DNA of 8,825 nucleotides from positions 1 through 8,825 of the forward strand of contig JAGRHX010001189.1 in NCBI GenBank assembly GCA_020444775.1, written 5' to 3'. The position numbers were made by a program, and so were the translations under genes. Below are positions 1 to 6,432 of the stretch, piece by piece (position 1 is the stretch's first letter; each line of letters begins with the position of its first letter). This stretch comes from Gammaproteobacteria bacterium (GTDB lineage Bacteria > Pseudomonadota > Gammaproteobacteria > HK1). A model generated the notes under the pieces. That model saw only the letters and a list, made by a program, of their open reading frames with translations. It ran no database searches and had not been told where the DNA came from.

Positions 1-605
1 TTGACGTTGGCCGCGGTGTACTGCACCGAATGCACCAGGCCGCTGTCGGTGTCGGTGCCGATGTGGGCCTTCATACCAAAGAAAAACTGCTGGCCTTTCT
101 TGGTCTGATGCATCTCCGGGTCACGTCGCTTGTCCTTGTTCTTTGTCGAACTCGGGGCGTTGATGATCGTGGCATCGACCGTGGTGCCCGCCTTCAGCAG
201 CAGCCCATTGTCGACCAGATGCCGACGAACCCGCTCGAATATCTCGGCCCCCAGCTGATGGCTCTCCAGCAAGCGGCGAAACCGCAAGATGGTCGTCTCG
301 TCCGGAATGCCGCCTCCGCTCAACGACAGGCCGGCGAAACGTCGAATCGACTCCACCTCGTACAGCGCATCTTCCATACCGGCATCAGACAATCCGAACC
401 AGTGCTGCATCAGGTGGATCCGCAACATGCTGCTCAGCGGATAGGCTTGCTGACCGCGGCGACCGTGGCGGTGATAGTGAGGCTCGATCGCGCTCAACAG
501 CATCGGCCACGGTACCACTTGCTCCATCTCCTCCAGGAACCGCTCGCGCCGGGTCTTCCTGGAGTTGCTGTCGCACTCAAGCTCGGCAAAACTCTTATGT
601 TTCAT
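1..605 (-). CDS. IS5-family transposase, C-terminus beyond the left edge
   Basis: This DDE transposase moves the IS5-type element it sits in. Reading the minus strand from the ATG at 605-603 gives 201 uninterrupted codons to the window edge. The N-terminal part (about residues 20-120) has the IS5-type layout, with PLSSMLRIHLMQHWFGLSD and then GIPDETTILRFRRLLE. Next comes TTVDATIINAPSSTKN, which carries the first catalytic Asp (D144), and then RDPEMHQTKKGQQ and FFGMKAHIG, a very typical IS5 block. The second Asp and the Glu of the Y-x2-R-x3-E-x6-K signature should lie beyond base 1. About two thirds of a usual ~320-residue transposase is present. No frameshift or stop occurs, so this copy may be active. 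No strong Shine-Dalgarno precedes the ATG, as is common for transposases. The family call is firm; the subgroup is not assigned. Confidence 0.93.
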   Translation of the reverse strand, partial: MKHKSFAELECDSNSRKTRRERFLEEMEQVVPWPMLLSAIEPHYHRHGRRGQQAYPLSSMLRIHLMQHWFGLSDAGMEDALYEVESIRRFAGLSLSGGGIPDETTILRFRRLLESHQLGAEIFERVRRHLVDNGLLLKAGTTVDATIINAPSSTKNKDKRRDPEMHQTKKGQQFFFGMKAHIGTDTDSGLVHSVQYTAANV

Positions 606-671
606 CGGATGATCACGGTGGTGTCGATGCGCTATATGAGCGCATACTTCTTGCGATTCGCGCGGGGCTCC
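1..671 (-). mobile_element. IS5-family insertion sequence, transposase-proximal end
   Basis: The element contains the IS5 transposase and its upstream end. Read inward on the minus strand from base 671, the sequence begins GGAGCCCCGCGCGAATCGC. This resembles the start of the IS5 terminal inverted repeat, with GGA at the tip and a GCGAAT block further in. It is directly flanked by CTAG (672-675), which fits the YTAR target that IS5-group elements duplicate. The opposite inverted repeat lies outside the window, so the exact boundary is an inference from one end only. Confidence 0.5.
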
Positions 672-812
672 CTAGGTCCCCCAATTCCAAGGAGTAAATC
701 ACCAAACATATACTCGATTTTCAAAGCGCAGCGCACATCAATCCGTAGCAAGTGTGTGGAGGTGGCGACACGCAGCATCGGCACTGACTCGCTGCGCGCA
801 CTGGTGGCGCTC
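672..812. other. Short gap between the IS5 end and the bciA remnant, no gene seen
   Basis: This stretch lies between the putative IS boundary and the stop codon of the bciA remnant. It contains the candidate CTAG target duplication at 672-675. An AT-richer patch (about 690-730) stands out from the GC-rich surroundings. Neither strand gives a recognisable protein, and there is no clear hairpin followed by T's. It is most simply the former 3' flank of bciA, cut by the IS insertion. Confidence 0.5.
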
Positions 813-1346
813 TCAGAACACGGCATGGTCTCCCCGTTCCACCGTAGCGTCGGATGCAACCAGGCGCGCGTAAGAATCGAACAGGGTCTCGCTGCCGGTC
901 GAAGGCGTCATGCTTGCGTTGTATCGCCCCGAGACCGGGTCGAGCACGGGCATCGACTTAGTGGCGTAGTAGTGGCCGATGCGGGCCGGCTCCGCCTTGC
1001 GCGCCATGGCCGGACTGACCTTGCCGAGAGCGTGGAGAGCGCGCTGCACCGCGTCCAGCAGCTTCACCGGCACGTGTCGAAACTTCGGCGTGCGTCCCAG
1101 CAGGGCAAACAGATGCTCCCCTTGCTGCAAGGGAGTGATCGCCTCACCCGGTCCGCCAATCGGCAGCACGCGGTCGTGTCGACTCTCCTGATCGAGGCAG
1201 TCGGCCAGATAGTGGGCGAGATCGCGGTCGCTGATCGGATTACAGGTGGTCAACTGCCCGTCGCCCAACACGACGAACGGCTTGCCGCGCTTCAATCGCT
1301 CGATCTGCCCTGACAGCGACTTGAAGTACGCGGTTGGCCGCACCAA
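813..1346 (-). pseudogene. bciA: C-terminal half of divinyl (proto)chlorophyllide 8-vinyl-reductase
   Basis: BciA is an NAD(P)H-dependent atypical short-chain reductase. It reduces the C8 vinyl group of divinyl (proto)chlorophyllide during (bacterio)chlorophyll synthesis. The 177 codons here match its C-terminal half: VRPTAYFKSLSGQIERLKRG, then GDGQLTTCNPISDRDLA, LPIGGPGEAITPLQQGE, RIGHYYATKSM and the family-typical end VERGDHAVF. The N-terminal half is missing, including the Rossmann GxxGxxG and the catalytic region. Similarity stops sharply at VRPT; upstream in frame there are only a few unrelated codons before a TAG at 1373-1371. The only start available is TTG at 1346-1344, with no convincing ribosome binding site. 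Several positions I recall as conserved look altered (ARKAE, KAEPARIG, YATKSM), which fits loss of selection. A working copy, if any, must lie elsewhere. Family recognition is from memory of the motifs. Confidence 0.85.
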
Positions 1347-1529
1347 CGCAAGTCGCAGAGGTTGACGAGCCTATGTGGCTTCATCGCTGTACAAACGTGA
1401 TCCCACCGCTACTCGTCCGCGGTACGGTGGATGTGATCGACCGCGTCCCGTGCCACGCGAGCACACGTATGTTCCGCAGGCCGGAGCGTCCTACGAGGCC
1501 GGTGAACGGGCAGGCTTAGGGACCGGCCC
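1347..1529. other. Junction segment between the bciA and istB remnants, nothing recognised
   Basis: The segment separates two divergent gene remnants and probably contains one or more rearrangement breakpoints. Several short open frames cross it on both strands, but none has a recognisable motif, a good start with a ribosome binding site, or a family resemblance. No terminal inverted repeat of an IS21-type element could be picked out. Confidence 0.4.
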
Positions 1530-1664
1530 GAGCCGCTGGCCGGAGACGAGGCTTTTGCCACTGCCATCCTCGACCGACTGCTGCATCGCAGCCACGTCCT
1601 CAACATCAAGGGACGCAGCTACCAGCTGCGCGACTTGCAGCAGGCCGCGAGCCTGCAGACCTGA
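1530..1664 (+). pseudogene. istB: C-terminal remnant of an IS21-family helper ATPase
   Basis: IstB is the AAA+ ATPase that helps the IS21 transposase IstA with target capture. From base 1545 the plus strand reads DEAFATAILDRLLHRSHV, then LNIKGRSYQLRDLQQ, ending in TGA at 1662-1664. The DRLLHRSHV-LNIKG-SYxLRD pattern is the usual C-terminus of IstB-like proteins (residues about 205-245 of ~250). Everything upstream, including the Walker A and B motifs, is missing, and no istA trace is visible. This is a dead insertion-sequence end, and it may mark the event that removed the 5' half of the neighbouring bciA. It lies on the opposite strand to bciA. The call rests on motif memory over about 40 residues. 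Confidence 0.7.
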
Positions 1665-1752
1665 CCGGCGCTCCGTGCCGTTCAGTCAGTGGGTGCGTAA
1701 GCATAGGTGTCGTCTTGATGGGTCGATCCGGATGCCGCTGGACACGTGATCG
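1665..1752. other. Spacer downstream of the istB remnant, nothing recognised
   Basis: This short stretch lies between the istB stop and the ABC-ATPase-like relic. If the istB fragment is the end of an IS21-type element, its right terminal repeat would be expected about here, but no repeat could be identified with only one end of the element present. Confidence 0.3.
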
Positions 1753-1833
1753 CACCCCGCGCAACGCATGCACGAGCATGTCCCCGGCCTGATGGACCTT
1801 GGTCAGCCCGACGACCTGCAACGTCGAATCGGG
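1753..1833 (-). pseudogene. Short N-terminal relic of a LolD/MacB-type ABC transporter ATPase
   Basis: On the minus strand, about 25 codons read TLQVVGLTKVHQAGDMLVHA followed by LRGV. This matches the first two beta strands of LolD/MacB-type ABC ATPases (consensus like LTKxYxxGDxxVxALRGV). In an intact protein the sequence would continue into a Walker A motif within about 20 residues. Here it runs into RSRVQRHPDRP with no Walker A, signature or Walker B. The surrounding minus-strand frame is open from a GTG at 1947-1945 down to 1606, but it has no further recognisable domain. I read it as a truncated fragment. The match is short and could be fortuitous. Confidence 0.4.
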
Positions 1834-1989
1834 CGACACGGTAGGCGCGTTGAGACCGTCCATGGCGATAGCGTACCCGATGCGTTCAGGCAACCATTCG
1901 CGCTCGATCAGCGCTCCAGGGATCCGAGGTTGTGGCGGGCGCGACACTTTCTTGCACAGTAGCGCCGTCGTTCCGAACCACGAAAGAAG

Positions 1990-1995
1990 TACAAT
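1990..1995 (+). promoter_or_regulatory. Candidate -10 element of the surface-protein gene
   Basis: TACAAT differs at one position from the sigma-70 consensus TATAAT and sits 25 bases before the ATG at 2021. It would give a short leader of about 20 bases. A convincing -35 is missing at the right distance: TTGCAC at 1952-1957 is 32 bases away, too far, and the correctly spaced hexamer (GTCGTT) is poor. Confidence 0.3.
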
Positions 1996-2020
1996 GCCAC
2001 ATCACTCATGAAGAGCAGGG

Positions 2021-4855
2021 ATGATGGTAGGAAGCCGCAAAGCTCAGGCCTTCTTGGTAACGCTGTTCGTTTTATGCATGATGACTCAGGTGCCGGTCTG
2101 GGCCGTATCCGAGATCGATTTGTACGTCGGCTCCGGTGGAGTCTTCCTGGCGCCGGGCTATGCGGCCATCGGTGAGCCGTACGAAGTCACCATCCAGGTG
2201 CGGAATCGATCCGGCACGGACGCTCCGCACACCGAGGTGCAGTTCACGATCGAGGCAGCGGAAACCGCCAGGGTAATTGGCGCAAGCCTCGAGGCAAGCG
2301 GTCGAGCTATCGACTTCGACTGTGATATATCGCAGACGTCCGTCAGCTGTTCGACCAACTCCCCATGGACACGCCATGACGCGCTTCGCATGATAGTGGA
2401 AATACTGCCGCTGAAGCCGGGCGCCACAATCGAGCAACGGGTATCGGCATCCTCATCGGCGACCGATCCAACACCCGACGACAATACCGCTACCGCCACG
2501 ACCGCGATCACACAAGCGTTCGCCGATGTGTACCTGTGGTATGAAAACTCCGGAGCAATCGCCCAAGCGGTAGCCGGCATGCCGCGGACGTTCAATCTCC
2601 GGCTCGACGGGGGGAATCACGGACCGAGCGCCACCGATGTGACGCTGACAATCGAAACAGACCCGCAGTTCGCCGATATCTTCGCAGCGCCCAATGACCC
2701 GGCGTGTCAGCGTGTCGAATCATCGCTCGAGTGTGTCATACGCGATGTCCAACCCGGTCAGGGCACTTTCAGATTGGCACTGCAATTCAACATCCCCAAT
2801 ACGCGGGCAATCATACCGATTCGCGCATACATCGAGGCCGAATTGCCGGACCCGGTACCACGCAACAACGTCTCGCCTACGTATTGGGTGAGCGTCGTGC
2901 CGAGCATATTCTTGGATCGTGGCTTTCAGGATCCGTGGCCTGACAACGGCATTTATCGTCTGGAGGTATCACCGGTCAACGATCTGGTTTATCTGCTCCT
3001 GGACGACGACACCCTGGCCGTCGCGAGCTGGGACTCAGCCAGTGGAATACTCTCGCCGTTGACACAGACCGCGGATGTATTCGGCGCGCTCACGGAAACC
3101 GGCGAGCCGTCCATCGGCGATCGCTCGATCACCATCAGTCCGGACGGCAAGCATGTTTATCTCGCCTCTCGCGAGAGAGGAATGATTGTCGCGTTTGAAT
3201 CGTCCACGAGCGGCGCGCTCTCACCGATGCAGGTCATCGATGCGAGCAATAGCGGTCACGGCTCGCTTTTGGGCGCGGGTGAGCTCGCTATCAGCAGTGA
3301 CGGGCTATTTGTCTATCTCGAAGCCGCGCGCGGCCCGAGATACACCTCCGCCAGCGGCTATACGGCTGCGCCTTCAGTGTTCGCGCTGCAACGTGACCAG
3401 GCGACGGGGCATCTGACCGTCATCCAGAAGCTCGCGATTCCGGACGGGGCCTGCTGCCGAACCCAGAGACAGACGATCGCTCTGTCGGCCAGTCAGGACC
3501 AGGTGTTCGTTTCCAATCACCACAGTGTGCGGTCCTTTCAACGAAACGAGGTATCTGGCTTGTTGACTGCGAACGTGGGGCCCCCGACGTTCGAGTTCCC
3601 GGATTTTTGGGGCCTCCTGTCAATCGGCGTTCAACCCTTGGGCGACGCGCTTTATGGCTTGCCGTACACGGGTGATATCAGCGTTGCGCGCCGTAATGGC
3701 TCAGGTGGGTGGCGGGTCGAGAGTTTCTATAGCACTTTTCTTCCTGATTGGAATGAGGAGAGGGGTGAGGTTGGTCCGGTCGTCGGGTTCAGGGCAGTTG
3801 CCAACAGCAGGCTCGGACTCTATGTGAACACGAAGGGAGCAGTCTTCGGCTTGGTATGGGGGCCAGGTCACTATTGGTTCAATGTCGATGAGGGCAGAGT
3901 CCCTCCCATCGCGGGATTCGATGCGCGTGATGTCCGGACCAGTCGAGATGGCATGTACTTATTGATCGCGGGCAGGCGCGATGGGCGTGGCGCGGTTCGA
4001 TTGGTCGAACTCGAAGCCGCGAAGACCCGGCAGGTCATCGCGGTCACGGATGCGACAGTGTCGGTCAACCTGCTCAGGCTCAACGCACCTATCGCCCCGA
4101 ATTTCATCAATTCATCGCAAATCCAGGTCAACTTCGACGGCCCACTCTTGGGGGTCGGCGACCTGGCACGGTTGTTCGATCCGTCGCACTTCCGCCTCTT
4201 GCGACCCGGCGCCAATGGCAGCTTCGAGTCGAGCGGCTGCGAGGTGCTCGGTGATGACGTGACCGCCGAAATTGCCGCGGCGCAGGGATGGAACTCATCG
4301 GATGCAGTCTCATTGGTGCTTGCGCCGAACGCGTTGTCGAGCCCACCCGGCAACGTCCAGCTGGAGCAAGGAAGGTATGCGCTCGCCGTGTGCGCGAGCT
4401 TGCTGGCCGGCACGGAGATTTCCCTGGATGGCAACGGAGATGGGGTGCCAGGCGATGACTTCTTCTTCGTATTCGAGGTGGGGCCTGGCGACAGCGACCA
4501 GGATGGCGTGGCGGATGAGCGTGATGCCTGCCCGACCAAACCCAATGTCAGCGCCGCGGACCGTGACGGCGACTCCATCCTGGACATCTGCGATCTGGAC
4601 AACGACAACGACGGGCTGACCGACCTCGAGGAGTTGCGCGGCACGACCAACCCCTACAAGGCCGATACCGATTGCGATGGCGTTGCCGACGGCGCGGAGC
4701 TCGAGCTCGGCTCGGATCCGGTCGATGGGCAGTGCGAGGAGGCAACGGAGATTCCGATTCCGCGTTGGGCGCTCGCCGTCCTGTGTCTCGTGATAATTGG
4801 GGTATGGCGTCTTAGCGCGTCTCGGGTCACTGCTCCAAGCGAGCCTCCCGTATAG
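2021..4855 (+). CDS. Exported beta-propeller/TSP3-repeat surface protein with C-terminal anchor
   Basis: This is an intact 944-residue protein predicted to be exported and held at the cell surface. Residues 1-28 form a signal peptide: basic start, hydrophobic FLVTLFVLCMM, likely cut after VWA. Residues ~32-165 and ~168-290 look like two Ig-like DUF11-type domains. Residues ~300-680 carry lactonase/YVTN-like beta-propeller repeats, for example SITISPDGKHVYLASRERG and LAISSDGLFVYLE. Residues ~675-820 form a bacterial Ig-like domain containing a calcium-type loop, DGNGDGVPGDDF. Residues 824-904 hold thrombospondin type 3 repeats (DSDQDGVADERDACP, DLDNDNDGLTD, DTDCDGVADGAELELGSDP), expected to bind Ca2+. 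The end is IPIPRWALAVLCLVIIGVW plus a short tail with one Arg, resembling IPTL/PEP-CTERM sorting tails. ATG 2021 is preceded by the weak Shine-Dalgarno AGCAGGG; ATG 2024 is an alternative. An upstream in-frame ATG at 1994 is closed by TGA at 2009-2011. No gene partner is evident. Function is unknown; adhesion or a matrix role is inference. Confidence 0.93.
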   Translation: MMVGSRKAQAFLVTLFVLCMMTQVPVWAVSEIDLYVGSGGVFLAPGYAAIGEPYEVTIQVRNRSGTDAPHTEVQFTIEAAETARVIGASLEASGRAIDFDCDISQTSVSCSTNSPWTRHDALRMIVEILPLKPGATIEQRVSASSSATDPTPDDNTATATTAITQAFADVYLWYENSGAIAQAVAGMPRTFNLRLDGGNHGPSATDVTLTIETDPQFADIFAAPNDPACQRVESSLECVIRDVQPGQGTFRLALQFNIPNTRAIIPIRAYIEAELPDPVPRNNVSPTYWVSVVPSIFLDRGFQDPWPDNGIYRLEVSPVNDLVYLLLDDDTLAVASWDSASGILSPLTQTADVFGALTETGEPSIGDRSITISPDGKHVYLASRERGMIVAFESSTSGALSPMQVIDASNSGHGSLLGAGELAISSDGLFVYLEAARGPRYTSASGYTAAPSVFALQRDQATGHLTVIQKLAIPDGACCRTQRQTIALSASQDQVFVSNHHSVRSFQRNEVSGLLTANVGPPTFEFPDFWGLLSIGVQPLGDALYGLPYTGDISVARRNGSGGWRVESFYSTFLPDWNEERGEVGPVVGFRAVANSRLGLYVNTKGAVFGLVWGPGHYWFNVDEGRVPPIAGFDARDVRTSRDGMYLLIAGRRDGRGAVRLVELEAAKTRQVIAVTDATVSVNLLRLNAPIAPNFINSSQIQVNFDGPLLGVGDLARLFDPSHFRLLRPGANGSFESSGCEVLGDDVTAEIAAAQGWNSSDAVSLVLAPNALSSPPGNVQLEQGRYALAVCASLLAGTEISLDGNGDGVPGDDFFFVFEVGPGDSDQDGVADERDACPTKPNVSAADRDGDSILDICDLDNDNDGLTDLEELRGTTNPYKADTDCDGVADGAELELGSDPVDGQCEEATEIPIPRWALAVLCLVIIGVWRLSASRVTAPSEPPV

Positions 4856-4939
4856 TGCGCATCCAGCTACGCGAGGGCCCATCGTCATGCCGTACGGGCA
4901 GCCCAACGGCGAGCGCCTACCGGCCGTCGCACGTGCCGA
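4856..4939. other. Gap downstream of the surface-protein gene, no gene or terminator seen
   Basis: No stable hairpin with a T-tract follows the TAG stop at 4853-4855, so where transcription ends is unclear. The short plus-strand frames here lack ribosome binding sites and recognisable motifs. Confidence 0.35.
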
Positions 4940-5031
4940 GCTCTGCGCACGATTACTCGCACAGCAAGACGATCGACGATGTTGCTGCGCTGATGCGGTA
5001 CCTCGACCTCACCGAACCCAGCTGCGGCCTG
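4940..5031 (+). pseudogene. Possible alpha/beta-hydrolase relic
   Basis: In one plus-strand frame the sequence reads HDYSHSKTIDDVAALMRYLD followed by LTEP. Alpha/beta hydrolases often have a similar stretch just before the nucleophile elbow: an RGxGxSxxP turn, then YSHxxxxxDVxALLxxLGL, then the GxSxGG elbow. Here neither the preceding RGxGxS turn nor the following elbow can be seen (the frame continues SCGLLGQRARG). At best this is about 25 residues of a broken gene. It is a weak call from one local similarity. Confidence 0.3.
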
Positions 5032-5039
5032 CTCGGCCA

Positions 5040-5149
5040 ACGCGCCCGCGGCGAGCGTGGCGCCACCGGCGGCCATCGCGCCTCGTAGCAGGCTGCGACG
5101 CCCACGGCGACGCTGCGTCCCGGGGCGCGTCGATTCTCTGTTGATCATC
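5040..5149 (-). pseudogene. Possible twin-arginine leader relic
   Basis: From ATG 5149-5147 the minus strand encodes a run that looks like a Tat export leader: RRRGRRSLLRGAM, then the small-residue stretch AAGGATLAAGALA. An RR-S-L/F-L-R/K start with a weakly hydrophobic Ala/Gly core is typical of Tat signals. Downstream the frame continues to 4885 as an Arg-rich sequence with no domain, and it overlaps the alpha/beta-hydrolase-like trace on the other strand, so no mature Tat substrate is visible. There is no clear ribosome binding site. Either it is a fragment of an exported enzyme or an Ala/Gly/Arg-rich coincidence in GC-rich DNA. Confidence 0.25.
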
Positions 5150-5185
5150 GAAGACCGCGCCGATGACTTCAGCAGGTTCACCTCC

Positions 5186-5665
5186 GACGAAGTCACCGCG
5201 CCCTCAGTGGCAGTACAGCTCCCGACCTGCATTCGCGAAACGGCTGTTCTCTCAATCCTTCGAAGGCCCACACGCTGCGAGCACAGCACGACGATCCGCA
5301 GGTTGTACCGAGCAACCAGGGCCGAGCACGCGATCGAAGTTGTGGAACCTCCGCCGGCCATCGTGCAGGATCATGAGAGCGGCTGGCTACGCGCCCCGCG
5401 CTGCTACTGTATGTGCACCTGACCCCGCACGACGCCGAAGGGGCGAGGCGTCGGCGATTTCTGCATCCCGCAGGCGTGTCACCCGCAGCCCACCGGGTCG
5501 TTGCTGCCGCTCATGGCAATCGACCCGGCCCTCGCACAAGCGGTCATGAGTCGGCTGGGCGCTGATCAGTACATTCGACTGACGACCTGCATCGGCTATT
5601 ACGCGATGTTGGCGATGACGGTAACGGGATCGAGCCCGAGCCGAACCCCGATCACGAAGCGCTGA
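5186..5665 (+). pseudogene. Carboxymuconolactone decarboxylase-like gene broken by an in-frame stop
   Basis: The carboxymuconolactone decarboxylase/AhpD family contains small all-helical decarboxylases and peroxidase-like proteins. One plus-strand frame reads LPTCIRETAVLSILRRPTRC followed by EHS, resembling the family block LPxRxRExAILRxxxxxxCEYEW, in which the Cys is functional. The same frame is stopped by TGA at 5420-5422. It then continues openly to TGA 5663-5665, ending with VMSRLGADQYIRLTTCIGYY and AMLAMTVTG, which resembles the closing helix (LGxxxLVELxxLIGYYxMLAMTLN). The distance between the blocks is close to that in intact members. The usual EYEW is replaced by EHST, and the middle lacks recognisable sequence. 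This supports a decayed copy rather than an active enzyme. Confidence 0.4.
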
Positions 5666-6420
5666 GCATATGAGCGGCCGGACTTGCCATCTGTTCAGAC
5701 ATCCCCGACCGGACGTCAGGTGAAACTCGGGCCGAAGGCTCAGCTCGGCCGCCGGCCTGCCCGGCTCGAGGGTCTCTACGATAGCCCACGCGCCAACGGT
5801 ACTCGGAACAGACGCTGGATATCGGAACTGCCCACCCAAGTTCGAGGGTTGGTGACGTAACTGCCTGGCTCGGTTGAAGGACGTGAAAGAACGCTCCCCT
5901 ACAACAACGGCAACTGCTTGGATACGGCCGGCTGACGAACCTGCAGGGCGCGCAGCGTGTTCAGCTGCTGCTCATCAATCGATGACACACCGGCGAGCGG
6001 GTCTTGGTCTCTGGGCGGCATCCAGTGGTATTGGATCCGTCGCCATCGCTCCATGGCGCTTCGGGCGACAGACCGGTCGACGACACCTGCAGCCGCATGC
6101 GCATCGGGTGAAAGAAACGTGACGCCTGCTCCGGACGTTCGAGCGCCTGAATGAAGAGGCGCCTCCGCGTAGGCTTTGTCTTGAGCTGTGCGCCGATCGA
6201 ATAGTATGTGCTCGCACGCTCGCCGAATGGTCACTTTGCAGCTCGCTCGCGCGCTCGATCGAGGTGAGCGAAGACCATGAGCACGCAGGGCCCATGAGAG
6301 CCCCCACGACCAGCGGTCGGTCGCGCAATCGGTGATGTGGGAACACCCAGCCGGGTCGCCCTCGAGCCAGGACGCCAAGGGCTCTCGGCTGCTTGTTCGA
6401 TGAGGGCAAAGCGCTAACGC
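5666..6420. other. Long intergenic region, no supportable gene
   Basis: About 750 bases separate the decarboxylase-like remnant from the enolase-superfamily gene. A minus-strand frame is open from inside the next gene to 5899, and others cross the region, but none gives a recognisable domain. One stretch (about 5899-5960, minus) reads ALQVRQPAVSKQL, faintly like a LysR helix-turn-helix, without the rest of the fold. No clear promoter, riboswitch or terminator could be read. It is most likely decayed coding DNA plus the upstream control region of the gene at 6433. Confidence 0.45.
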
Positions 6421-6432
6421 GAAGGCAAACGA

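Noticed and set aside
632..859. Minus-strand 75-codon frame spanning the IS5 end and the bciA stop
   Set aside because: It crosses the putative IS boundary and the end of bciA in another frame, and carries no motif.
30..1313. Plus-strand open frame of 427 codons
   Set aside because: It is antisense to the clear IS5 transposase and bciA remnant, has no recognisable motif and no ribosome binding site; it is a shadow in GC-rich DNA.
4310..4906. Minus-strand frame of 198 codons over the TSP3 region
   Set aside because: It is a mirror of the Asp/Gly-rich calcium repeats on the plus strand, which are unmistakable.
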